The position numbers and the translations under genes were made by a program. The notes under the pieces were generated by a model, which was not told the origin of the DNA, searched no databases, and worked only from the letters and a program-made list of their open reading frames with translations. Below, one piece after another: positions 17,466 through 25,212 of a stretch of DNA of 32,950 bases. The stretch is from Brachyspira sp. (GTDB lineage: Bacteria > Spirochaetota > Brachyspiria > Brachyspirales > Brachyspiraceae), in NCBI RefSeq assembly GCF_029258575.1, contig NZ_JARHYI010000051.1, forward strand, positions 1 to 32,950. The letters run 5' to 3'. How positions within the stretch are numbered: position 1 is the stretch's first letter; every line of letters begins with the position of its first letter.

Positions 17466-18695
17466 TTATTCTATACATTCAGAAAGTATATTAACAGCTT
17501 TTTCTAATTCTTTATCTGTTATTGTGAGGGGAGGAAGAAGCCTTATTTTATTTTTAGCGGTTAAAGGTATCACTCCTTTTGATATGCATTTTTCTACAAC
17601 TTCTTTAGCATTAAGACCTTCTTTTAATCCTATACCAAGCATTAAACCTATACCATCAACATTTTCTACATTATTGAGTTTTATTAATTTATCTTTTATA
17701 TATTTTGATTTTTTATTTACTTCTTTTAATAAATCTTTGTTTATAATGTTCAATACTTCCAAAGCAGCACTTGCAACAATAGGATTAGCACCGAATGTAG
17801 AACCATGATCTCCCTGAACAAATACATCAGAGCATTTTTTACTCATAAGCATTGCCCCTATAGGAAGTCCTCCTCCTAAACCTTTGGCTAATGTAGTAAT
17901 ATCTGGTTTTATATCGAAATGTTCAGAACATAAAAATTTACCAGTTCTTCCCACACCTGTTTGTACTTCATCAACTATAAAAAGTATATCATTTTTTTCG
18001 CAATATGTTTTTAATCTTTGTATATATTTTTTATCAAGAGGTATAACTCCTCCTTCTCCCTGTATAAGTTCTATCATTAATGCACAGGCATTGTCTTTCA
18101 ATTTTTCTACGGTATCATCATAATTGTTAGCCTCTGCAAATGAAAAACCTTCTAGAAACGGAAAAAAGAAATTATGAAAAACTTCCTGCCCTGTGGCTGA
18201 AATTGTAGCTAAAGTTCTGCCATGAAATGAATTTTTTAATGTTACTATTTTATTTCTTTTATAATATCTATTATTATCAGCATATTTTATAAATGAGTAT
18301 TTCCTTGCACATTTTATAGCAGCTTCATTTGACTCTGCACCTGAATTGCAGAAAAATACTTTATCATACTTTGTTATAGTGCATAATTTTTTTGCTAAAT
18401 CTATATAAGGTTTATTATAGTAAAGATTTGAAGTATGCTGCAAGGTTTTTAATTGATTAGTTACAGCATTTATATAATCTTTATTAGAATATCCTATGCT
18501 ATTTACTCCGATTCCGCTTCCTAAATCAATATACTTTTTTCCTTCTATATCTTTTAATACAGCTCCTTTTCCAGATTCTAATACCAAATCGAATCTAGCA
18601 TAAGTATCGGCTACATATTTTTTACTGTTATTTATATATTCTTTTTTTAATTTTGATTTTTGATTATTATTTTTATTTGTTTTCTTACAAGTCAT
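17466..18695 (-). CDS. argD: acetylornithine aminotransferase
   Basis: This PLP-dependent class III transaminase of 409 residues converts N-acetylglutamate-5-semialdehyde to N-acetylornithine with glutamate as donor. Diagnostic segments are NSGAESNEAAIKCARKYS, SFHGRTLATISATGQ, the PLP-ring Asp in VDEVQTGVGRTGKF (D242) and the Schiff-base lysine K271 in TTLAKGLGGGLPIGA. The N-terminus has a Lys/Asn-rich extension of about 20 residues before the usual start. The ATG is supported by AGGAGT six bases upstream. It is the last gene of argC-argJ-argB-argD, 15 bases after argB. The same fold also serves ornithine or succinylornithine, but the operon fixes the assignment. Confidence 0.93.
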   Translation of the reverse strand: MTCKKTNKNNNQKSKLKKEYINNSKKYVADTYARFDLVLESGKGAVLKDIEGKKYIDLGSGIGVNSIGYSNKDYINAVTNQLKTLQHTSNLYYNKPYIDLAKKLCTITKYDKVFFCNSGAESNEAAIKCARKYSFIKYADNNRYYKRNKIVTLKNSFHGRTLATISATGQEVFHNFFFPFLEGFSFAEANNYDDTVEKLKDNACALMIELIQGEGGVIPLDKKYIQRLKTYCEKNDILFIVDEVQTGVGRTGKFLCSEHFDIKPDITTLAKGLGGGLPIGAMLMSKKCSDVFVQGDHGSTFGANPIVASAALEVLNIINKDLLKEVNKKSKYIKDKLIKLNNVENVDGIGLMLGIGLKEGLNAKEVVEKCISKGVIPLTAKNKIRLLPPLTITDKELEKAVNILSECIE

Positions 18696-18710
18696 TTTGT
18701 GACTCCTACA

Positions 18711-19577
18711 TCAATTTTTATAAAACATAGTTCCTATACCTTCATCAGTGAACATTTCTATAAGTAATGAATGGCATAATCTTCCGTCTATAATAAATAC
18801 TTTTGATACTCCGTTATTAACAGCATCTATACAATGCTTAACTTTAGGAAGCATTCCTCCTAAAATAGTTCCGTCATTGATAAGATTATCTATATCTTTA
18901 ATATTTATTGTACTTATCAAAGTGCTTTCATCATCTTTATTTTTTAAAAGTCCAGGGGTATCTGTCATATATATTAATGTTTCAGCTTTTAAACTCTCAG
19001 CTATTTTTGCTGCTGCAGTATCCGCATTTATATTGTAAATATTTCCATCTTTATCACTTCCAACTGTAGCAACTATTGGAATATATTTATTTGTTATTAT
19101 TGTATTTAACAAATCAGTATCAACATCGTCTACATCGCCTACAAAACCTAAATCTTCGCTTCCTTTATATTTGCTTACTTTAAACATATTTCCATCAATA
19201 CCGCATATTCCGAGACATTTTCCTCCGCAGTTTTCAATTGAGGCTACAAGCTCTTTATTCACTTTTCCAGCAAGAACCATTTTTACTATTTCTGCGGTTT
19301 CTTTATCTGTATATCTAAGTCCATTTATAAACTTTGATTCTTTTCCTACTTTGTTCAGCATAGCAGTAATATCTTTTCCTCCTCCATGTACTACTATAAC
19401 TTTTATTCCTACTGTAGAAATCAAAGCAACATCGCTCATAACTTTCTTTTTTAATTCAGAGTTTTCCATAGCACTTCCGCCGTATTTTATTACAACAGTT
19501 TTTCCTGTATATCTTTGTATGTACGGTAATGCCTGATTAAGTATAAATGCTTTATCTCTATTTGAAATATTATCCAT
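18711..19577 (-). CDS. argB: acetylglutamate kinase
   Basis: The 288-residue amino-acid kinase phosphorylates N-acetylglutamate with ATP, the second step of arginine synthesis. The glycine-rich ATP-binding segment KYGGSAM (K31), the substrate loop VVHGGGKDI and AGKVNKELV are all present. An N-terminal helix (about 7-22, KAFILNQALPYIQRY) precedes the first strand. In characterised enzymes this extra helix is found in the arginine-inhibited hexameric form, so feedback inhibition by arginine is expected. GGAAAA upstream of the ATG serves as ribosome-binding site. It follows argJ by 43 bases. Confidence 0.94.
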   Translation of the reverse strand: MDNISNRDKAFILNQALPYIQRYTGKTVVIKYGGSAMENSELKKKVMSDVALISTVGIKVIVVHGGGKDITAMLNKVGKESKFINGLRYTDKETAEIVKMVLAGKVNKELVASIENCGGKCLGICGIDGNMFKVSKYKGSEDLGFVGDVDDVDTDLLNTIITNKYIPIVATVGSDKDGNIYNINADTAAAKIAESLKAETLIYMTDTPGLLKNKDDESTLISTINIKDIDNLINDGTILGGMLPKVKHCIDAVNNGVSKVFIIDGRLCHSLLIEMFTDEGIGTMFYKN

Positions 19578-19620
19578 TTTGTATTTTCCTTTTTTATATA
19601 TAATAAGTTTGCATAATATT

Positions 19621-20862
19621 TTAGCTCCTGTATGAGCCGTTAATTTTTACATAGTCATAAGTTAAATCACAGCCCCAAGCTACAGCCTTGCTTTCTCCTG
19701 AATTCATATTGATTGTTACTTTTATTTCATCTTCTTTTAATATTTTCAATGCCTCATCTTCATCAAAAGCAATACCGTATCCATCTTTATAAACATTCAT
19801 ATCGCCATATTTTGAGCCTACATTTATAGAAACTTTATTTATATCAAAATCAGCATCTTCAGTATATCCTACAGCACATGCGATTCTTCCCCAATTCATA
19901 TCGCATCCGAACATAGCAGCCTTTACTAAATTTGAAGTTATTACTGACTTAGCTATTTTTTTTGCCAATTTTAAATCGCTTACATTGATTACCTCGCATT
20001 CTATAAGCTTTGTAGAACCTTCTCCATCTTTTGCTATTTGTTTAGATAAATAAGTATTAACTGTATTCAATGCATTACAGAATATTTTATAATTATCATC
20101 TTCTTTATCTATCAAAATATTTTCAGCTTCTCCATTAGCAAGTATTATGCACATATCATTTGTAGAAGTATCTCCATCAACACTCACCATATTATAAGTG
20201 GATTTTGTATCTTCGCTTAAAGCTTTTTGAAGCATTTCGCTTGTAATATTGCAGTCTGTAGTTAAAAATGCAAGCATAGTAGCCATATTAGGGTGAATCA
20301 TTCCGCTTCCTTTTGCTATTCCTCCAATATGAACTGTTTTTCCTGCTATTTCAAATTCATAAGCTATTTCTTTCATAAATGTATCCGTAGTCATTATAGC
20401 TTCAGCTGCATTTTTAGAATGCTCTGAAGAATGATTGGCATTATCAATTAATTCTTTTATATTTTTTTGTATATGCTCTATTGGAAGAGGTACTCCTATA
20501 ACACCTGTAGAAGCAACAGCAACATCTTTTTCATCAATACCCAATACATTTGCAGTGAGTTTGCACATTTCTTTTGCATTTTCAACTCCGTTTTTATTAC
20601 AGGTATTAGCATTTCCAGAATTGCATATAATTGCCTTTGCTTTTCCATCTTTTAAATGTTCTTTACTTACTGTGATATTCGCTCCGCATACTTTATTTTG
20701 AGTATATACTGCCCCTACAGAACATAAACTTTTGCTATAAATTATTGCTAAATCTTTTTTATCTGAATTCTTTTTTATTCCTGAATGTATTGCGTTTGAT
20801 GAAAATCCTTTAGCGGCACATATTCCACCTTCAATTTGTTTTATATTATTATTTTGAATCAT
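19621..20862 (-). CDS. argJ: glutamate N-acetyltransferase / amino-acid N-acetyltransferase
   Basis: The 413-residue ArgJ transfers the acetyl group from N-acetylornithine back to glutamate, giving ornithine and regenerating N-acetylglutamate (cyclic pathway). The self-cleavage site is intact: T195 in KGSGMIHPNMATMLAF becomes the N-terminal nucleophile of the beta chain. The oxyanion-hole region ASTGVIGVPLP is also present. Whether it can also use acetyl-CoA (bifunctional) cannot be read reliably from sequence. It lies 132 bases after argC, and that gap contains a dyad. Its presence explains why no argE or argA is needed locally. Confidence 0.94.
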   Translation of the reverse strand: MIQNNNIKQIEGGICAAKGFSSNAIHSGIKKNSDKKDLAIIYSKSLCSVGAVYTQNKVCGANITVSKEHLKDGKAKAIICNSGNANTCNKNGVENAKEMCKLTANVLGIDEKDVAVASTGVIGVPLPIEHIQKNIKELIDNANHSSEHSKNAAEAIMTTDTFMKEIAYEFEIAGKTVHIGGIAKGSGMIHPNMATMLAFLTTDCNITSEMLQKALSEDTKSTYNMVSVDGDTSTNDMCIILANGEAENILIDKEDDNYKIFCNALNTVNTYLSKQIAKDGEGSTKLIECEVINVSDLKLAKKIAKSVITSNLVKAAMFGCDMNWGRIACAVGYTEDADFDINKVSINVGSKYGDMNVYKDGYGIAFDEDEALKILKEDEIKVTINMNSGESKAVAWGCDLTYDYVKINGSYRS

Positions 20863-20895
20863 TTTATTTTCTCCTATTTTTTTATCATCTATAAT

Positions 20896-20920
20896 CAGTA
20901 ATAAATGACTTTATTTACTG
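20896..20920. repeat. dyad in the argC-argJ gap
   Basis: CAGTAATAAA (20896-20905) and TTTATTTACTG (20910-20920) form near-perfect arms with one unpaired base around TGAC. It could be an RNA stem-loop between argC and argJ or a protein-binding dyad. There is no adjacent T-run in the direction of transcription. No function can be assigned. Confidence 0.35.
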
Positions 20921-20994
20921 TATTCTCTCTTAACTAAACAATTATTATTGTTAAAAAATTACTCTTATCAATTTATGTTATCAATTATATTTAA

Positions 20995-22053
20995 TTAAAA
21001 TGCAGGCGGTATAAAATTTAGTCCTTCATCTTCTTTTAAACCTAATGCTATATTCATATTTTGTATAGCCTGTCCTGCCGCTCCTTTTACCATATTATCA
21101 ATTGCTGATACTATTATCAATTTGTCTGTTCTATTATCTAAATGCAAAGATATATCGCAGTAATTAGAATATTTAACATATTTTAAATTTGCTGTTTCTC
21201 CAATATCAAGAACTCTTATAAATTTTGAATCTTTATAAAACTCTTTATAAATATTATATATATTTTCTAATCTTTCATTTTTATTTTCTAATTTTGTATA
21301 TATTGTAGAAACTATACCTCTGTTTAATGGAAGTAAATGAGGTACAAAAGTGATTTTTATATCCTCGCCGTATATGTTGGATAAAGTCTGTTCTATTTCA
21401 GGGGTATGTCTATGATTTGCAACTTTGTATGGTGAAAATGCTTCATTACATTCTGTATAATGAGTATTTAATTTTAATTCTCTTCCTGCACCTGTTGCTC
21501 CTGATTTTGAATCTATTATAATATCATCTTTGATTATCAATTTATTTACTAAAGCAGGTGCTAATCCTAAACTTATAGAAGTAGGGTAGCAGCCAGGATT
21601 TCCTATTATTTTAGCTTTTGTTAATTCCTTTTTATTATATACATTATCATATTTTATTATTTCAGGTATTGAATATATTGCTTCTTTATGAATATCTTTA
21701 TATTTATATTCTTTGCCGTACCAATTTTTATAATCTTCTTCATTATCTAATCTGAAGTCAGCACCTAAATCTATAAATAAAATATTTTTTTCAAAACATT
21801 TCTTTGCAATATTATCGCTTAATCCTGCAGGTAATGATGCAAATACAACATCAGTGTCTTCAAATATTTCATTTTCATCTGATAATAATTTATCCAAATT
21901 TTTGTTTAAATTAGGATATACTTCATTTATATTTTTACCCGCATAACTTTTTGATGATAGATTTTTTAATTCTACTTTACTATGCGATAATAATAATCTA
22001 ATTAATTCTGCACCTGCATATCCTGTTGCACCTATAACGGATACTTTTATCAT
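20995..22053 (-). CDS. argC: N-acetyl-gamma-glutamyl-phosphate reductase
   Basis: The 352-residue NADPH-dependent enzyme reduces N-acetylglutamyl phosphate to the semialdehyde, the third step of arginine synthesis. The N-terminal dinucleotide-binding motif is VIGATGYAGAELIRLL. The catalytic cysteine is C155 in GNPGCYPTS, and the C-terminal KGAAGQAIQNMNI is typical. The length fits the common bacterial ArgC type 1. AGGAG lies eight bases before the ATG. It is the first gene of the operon and is preceded by a leader of about 180 bases containing an arginine-rich-codon peptide. All eight arginine codons in this gene are AGA, in contrast to that leader. Confidence 0.95.
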   Translation of the reverse strand: MIKVSVIGATGYAGAELIRLLLSHSKVELKNLSSKSYAGKNINEVYPNLNKNLDKLLSDENEIFEDTDVVFASLPAGLSDNIAKKCFEKNILFIDLGADFRLDNEEDYKNWYGKEYKYKDIHKEAIYSIPEIIKYDNVYNKKELTKAKIIGNPGCYPTSISLGLAPALVNKLIIKDDIIIDSKSGATGAGRELKLNTHYTECNEAFSPYKVANHRHTPEIEQTLSNIYGEDIKITFVPHLLPLNRGIVSTIYTKLENKNERLENIYNIYKEFYKDSKFIRVLDIGETANLKYVKYSNYCDISLHLDNRTDKLIIVSAIDNMVKGAAGQAIQNMNIALGLKEDEGLNFIPPAF

Positions 22054-22145
22054 AATAATATACTCCTATAATAATTTAAAATGATATCATCAAGAATAAT
22101 ATCTAGTTTTGATAAACTTAGTTTTGTTTAAGAAACGAAAGAATA

Positions 22146-22164
22146 AAGCGGAGGCTTAACGCCT
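22146..22164 (-). promoter_or_regulatory. overlapping alternative hairpins at the end of the arg leader peptide
   Basis: On the minus strand, AGGC (22164-22161) can pair with GCCT (22155-22152), enclosing the CGT codon remainder and the stop codon. Alternatively AAGC (22157-22154) can pair with GCTT (22149-22146), displaying CTCC in a four-base loop. The two helices share bases and exclude each other, and the exposed CTCC complements the GGAG of the argC ribosome-binding site. Both stems are only 4 bp, so the structure is suggestive rather than proven. Confidence 0.4.
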
Positions 22165-22206
22165 TAAGAAATTATTTTCGATTGTAATTTTATTAATATT
22201 ATACAT
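22156..22206 (-). CDS. putative arginine-responsive leader peptide of the arg operon
   Basis: A 16-residue frame, MYNINKITIENNFLRR, starts at ATG 22206 with AGGA eight bases upstream and ends TTA-AGG-CGT-TAA. It lies about 30 bases after a predicted minus-strand promoter and 102 bases before argC. The last two sense codons are both arginine and both non-AGA, whereas all eight arginine codons in argC are AGA. This is the layout of a leader peptide sensing charged tRNA-Arg through ribosome stalling, as for trp or his leaders. No canonical terminator follows, so translational attenuation or Rho control would be needed. The short length means chance cannot be excluded. Confidence 0.5.
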   Translation of the reverse strand: MYNINKITIENNFLRR

Positions 22207-22240
22207 TTTTATTTTCCTAAAACTGTTTAATATTTAAAAA

Positions 22241-22268
22241 ATAATACAACAAATTATAAAAAAGTCAA
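22241..22268 (-). promoter_or_regulatory. sigma-70 type promoter of the arg operon
   Basis: Read on the minus strand, TTGACT (22268-22263) and TATTAT (22246-22241) are separated by 16 bases. The predicted start is near 22234, giving an argC leader of about 180 bases that contains the leader-peptide frame. Confidence 0.55.
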
Positions 22269-22652
22269 GTAATTTTAATAAAAATTATTAATTTAATATT
22301 AAGTTGTATTTTAGAATTTTTATATTTACTATTCTAGTATTAAAAAGTTTTGTCTTAAGTAAATCATTAAATTATGTTGAAAAAATAAGTTTTATATTGT
22401 AATATAAATATATGTTTAATTTTTTCTTCTATTCATTTCATTTAAAGCTAGGTATCAAGCCAAGCCAATGGTTTAAATTTTTCTTATCAAAAAAAGAAAT
22501 TTGTATACAGATTATCAAAAAAAATTATTTAATTTTATTCAAAATATTATATAGTATTAAGAAGGCAAATAAAATTAATAAACATAAAATTTTAATAAAA
22601 CTTATTTATAGTAATAATAAAAAATTATATAATAATATTTGAGGGTTATTTT
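22269..22652. other. AT-rich stretch between the divergent arg operon and lipoprotein gene
   Basis: It holds no convincing gene. A possible + strand promoter, TTGAAA (22377-22382) and TAATAT (22400-22405) with 17-base spacing, would make a leader of about 240 bases for the lipoprotein gene. A 76-codon frame at 22412-22642 has no ribosome-binding site and is discussed as a possible relic. The remainder is low-complexity A/T sequence. Confidence 0.4.
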
Positions 22653-24365
22653 ATGAAAAAGAATTTTCTTAATAAAAAAATATACTTCATACTTCTTTTA
22701 TTGATTCTTGTTATAGTATTGATGATATCCTGTAAGAAGATTAATATTTTAGGACCTACACATATACCGCCTCCTACTGACTTTATTATACCTGAAAATG
22801 CAATACCTGGACATATCGATGTTAATCCTGTGCCTGCTAAAGATGGTGAAGTTTTTGGAGGTTTTAGAAAAAAGTTTAAATATAAAGGCAAATGGTATAT
22901 ATTAGCTGACAATATGTATGATTATGATCCTAAAAGCAAAGCATTAAATAAAAAAGCCACAAAAATAATACTTCAAATAGATGATAATGGAAATATATCA
23001 GTTTATGATAAAAACAGTATAGGATATGATGATTTATTAATGATGGATGTAATAGAAGAAAACAGAGTTTTATATGAAGGTTATAATTATGGAAATTATA
23101 ATCATTCTTCACAATCCTTTATTTTAATTGATTGCAAAAATGAAAGAAAAATGCATACATTTATAAAAGACATAACTTTCAATAATACGATAAGAATCTC
23201 AACAGATTTAGTAAATTGGAAAACTGAAGGTGATGGAAATAATATTTATAAATCATTTCCTAGTGTCAGTAAAAATCCTAATGACAGTTTTCAAGGTACA
23301 TTCGGAGCAAATGATTACAAAATTGTTGAATTTAAAAACTATATATATTTAATTGGATTACAAGAAGATTTTAGAGAACAAAATGCTTTAACAGGATGTC
23401 GCAATGAAAAACAGGGAGAATTTACTGTAAGCAAAGATGTATATTATAGAATAGATAAAAATAAAGATACTTCAGTAGGATCTAATTGGGAGAAAATAAA
23501 GACTCCTTGGGGACAAAGAAGCAGACTTTATGTTCGTTATGATAAAGATAAAATATATGTTACAAAAGGTAAAAGAGGATATTATAAATTTTATACATCA
23601 AATTCTAAATGGGGGATTAATTATGAAGAATTTGAAAATGATAATACTATATGGTCAACTACTGACGGTGTAACTTGGAATACAGAACCTGATTCATCAG
23701 CTTATAATAATGCGAATGAAATATATTCTTATAACATCATTGGAGGAGAATTGCCCCCTATACAAAGAAAAGTAAAAACTCCTGAAGAGCCTAATTGGAT
23801 AAAACTTAATAATGGAAGATATTATAAATCTGACAATTCTCTTCATGAAATTTATAAAATAAATAATAAATACTATTATATTCCTATACCTCCTTATGAA
23901 GAAATAAGAAAGGCTTATAACAGCGGACAGGAATATTTCACTATTACAGAAGCTCATATAAAGAGTGCGGGACTTAATCAATTTTTAACCAAAGATAAAG
24001 AACCGAATAAAGATGAAGATTGGACGGTTATCACTCCTATAGATTATACAGATAAATTAATGGTATGGCAGAGTGGTGGTGAGAAAGTAATGCTTAATAT
24101 TAATAATAAGGCAGTTCAGCTTGTGGACTATACGCAAATAGAATATATGTATAATACTATTAAAGAATATTCTATTGTAATAGATGATTTTAGAAGAACA
24201 TCAAAAGAATTGAGAGAAGGATCACATGGAGCATATGGAAGAGATATACTCAGGGCTATGCAGTATGATGCTAGAGCTGATATACTTGAGCTTTTGAAAA
24301 ATAATAGGGAGTATATTATGCCTGATCAGGTAGTTACACATTATACTGTAGAGTTTAAATATTAA
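22653..24365 (+). CDS. large lipoprotein with Asp-box-like (BNR-like) repeats
   Basis: The 570-residue protein starts with a lipoprotein signal peptide: basic N-terminus, long hydrophobic core and lipobox LMISC with C27 as the likely lipidated cysteine. The mature part has at least two segments resembling sialidase-type Asp-box strands, ISTDLVNWKTE (near 190) and STTDGVTWNTE (near 340), which suggests a beta-propeller. KYKGKWYILADN and FKNYIYLIGL look like propeller blades too. No sialidase catalytic residues can be identified, so enzymatic function is not claimed. GAGGG nine bases upstream supports the start. I do not recognise a named family; an outer-membrane or periplasmic anchor is inferred. 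Confidence 0.7.
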   Translation: MKKNFLNKKIYFILLLLILVIVLMISCKKINILGPTHIPPPTDFIIPENAIPGHIDVNPVPAKDGEVFGGFRKKFKYKGKWYILADNMYDYDPKSKALNKKATKIILQIDDNGNISVYDKNSIGYDDLLMMDVIEENRVLYEGYNYGNYNHSSQSFILIDCKNERKMHTFIKDITFNNTIRISTDLVNWKTEGDGNNIYKSFPSVSKNPNDSFQGTFGANDYKIVEFKNYIYLIGLQEDFREQNALTGCRNEKQGEFTVSKDVYYRIDKNKDTSVGSNWEKIKTPWGQRSRLYVRYDKDKIYVTKGKRGYYKFYTSNSKWGINYEEFENDNTIWSTTDGVTWNTEPDSSAYNNANEIYSYNIIGGELPPIQRKVKTPEEPNWIKLNNGRYYKSDNSLHEIYKINNKYYYIPIPPYEEIRKAYNSGQEYFTITEAHIKSAGLNQFLTKDKEPNKDEDWTVITPIDYTDKLMVWQSGGEKVMLNINNKAVQLVDYTQIEYMYNTIKEYSIVIDDFRRTSKELREGSHGAYGRDILRAMQYDARADILELLKNNREYIMPDQVVTHYTVEFKY

Positions 24366-24447
24366 GTCAAATTTCTATTGATTTTTTATATTCTTACAAT
24401 TATAATGTTTTAACTAATAATGACATTAAAATGAGGCATTTATATAT

Positions 24448-25086
24448 ATGAATAATATATTCGATTCTGAAAGTTTGCTTAATTCAGCTATGATTGTTTG
24501 TTGGATAGGTTTGCTTATATCTTCAGTATTGGGATTAACTATAATAGTTGATAGATTTATTTATTTTACCAGAATAAAATCTCAGGATAATTCATTAGCT
24601 CCGAAACTTCTTTCTCTAATTAAAGATAATGAATTAAAGGCAGCTATTGCATTATGTGAAACAGCTAAATCTCCATTGGCAAATATAATAATGGCAGGTT
24701 TGAATAATAAAGATATACCTAAAGAATCTATGCAGGGGGCATCAAATAAAGAATTACCTAGACTTGAGAGATTCATTTCTACTCTTTCTACAATATCAAC
24801 TATTGCACCTCTTTTAGGACTTTTAGGTACTATACTTGGTATGATACAGTCATTTGCTGTGATATCTGTTGTGGGAAGCGGTAATCCTAATGCTTTGGCT
24901 TCTGGTATTGCTAATGCTTTATTAACAACTGCAGCAGGACTTATTATTGCTATACCTACTGTTGTTTTTTATAATTATTTTGTAAATACCATAAATGCTA
25001 GAATACTTTTTATAGAAAATTTATCCAATGAAATTTCTGATTATATGATTAATCATTATAATAAAGAAAGTAAAAATATTTACTAA
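24448..25086 (+). CDS. MotA/TolQ/ExbB proton-channel family protein
   Basis: The 212-residue inner-membrane protein has three hydrophobic segments (about 15-37, 110-132 and 150-175). It carries the family signature in STIAPLLGLLGTILGMIQSF and the third helix ANALLTTAAGLIIAIPTVVFYNYF. Its size matches ExbB/TolQ rather than MotA. These proteins use the proton gradient, together with ExbD/TolR, to drive TonB or TolA. No ExbD/TolR gene follows: after a 126-base gap the next gene is a binding protein with its own promoter, so the partner must be encoded elsewhere. A ribosome-binding GAGG is about ten bases upstream. Confidence 0.85.
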   Translation: MNNIFDSESLLNSAMIVCWIGLLISSVLGLTIIVDRFIYFTRIKSQDNSLAPKLLSLIKDNELKAAIALCETAKSPLANIIMAGLNNKDIPKESMQGASNKELPRLERFISTLSTISTIAPLLGLLGTILGMIQSFAVISVVGSGNPNALASGIANALLTTAAGLIIAIPTVVFYNYFVNTINARILFIENLSNEISDYMINHYNKESKNIY

Positions 25087-25134
25087 AATTATTCCCTAAA
25101 TATTAAATTACAAATATACAATGATAGAATTGTA

Positions 25135-25162
25135 TTGACAATTAGGTATTTAAGTTTATAAT
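25135..25162 (+). promoter_or_regulatory. consensus sigma-70 promoter of the ABC importer operon
   Basis: Perfect TTGACA (25135-25140) and TATAAT (25157-25162) hexamers have a 16-base spacer, about 50 bases before the ATG at 25213. The leader is too short to hold a riboswitch. Confidence 0.7.
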
Positions 25163-25212
25163 CATAAGATTATTATTATGAAAAATAAAAAATCAGAGAA
25201 AGTTTATAGTTT

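Noticed and set aside
17524-18123. Two + strand frames opposite argD
   Set aside because: Both are antisense shadows of argD, which has all its catalytic motifs.
19171-19536. 121-codon + strand frame opposite argB
   Set aside because: It is a mirror frame of a well-supported gene; it has no ribosome-binding site and an implausible protein sequence.
22412-22642. 76-codon + strand frame as a real gene
   Set aside because: It has no Shine-Dalgarno sequence and is low-complexity after the first 20 residues; at best it is a relic.
25087-25212. Cobalamin riboswitch upstream of the importer operon
   Set aside because: Only about 50 bases separate the promoter from the first gene and none of the conserved elements are present.
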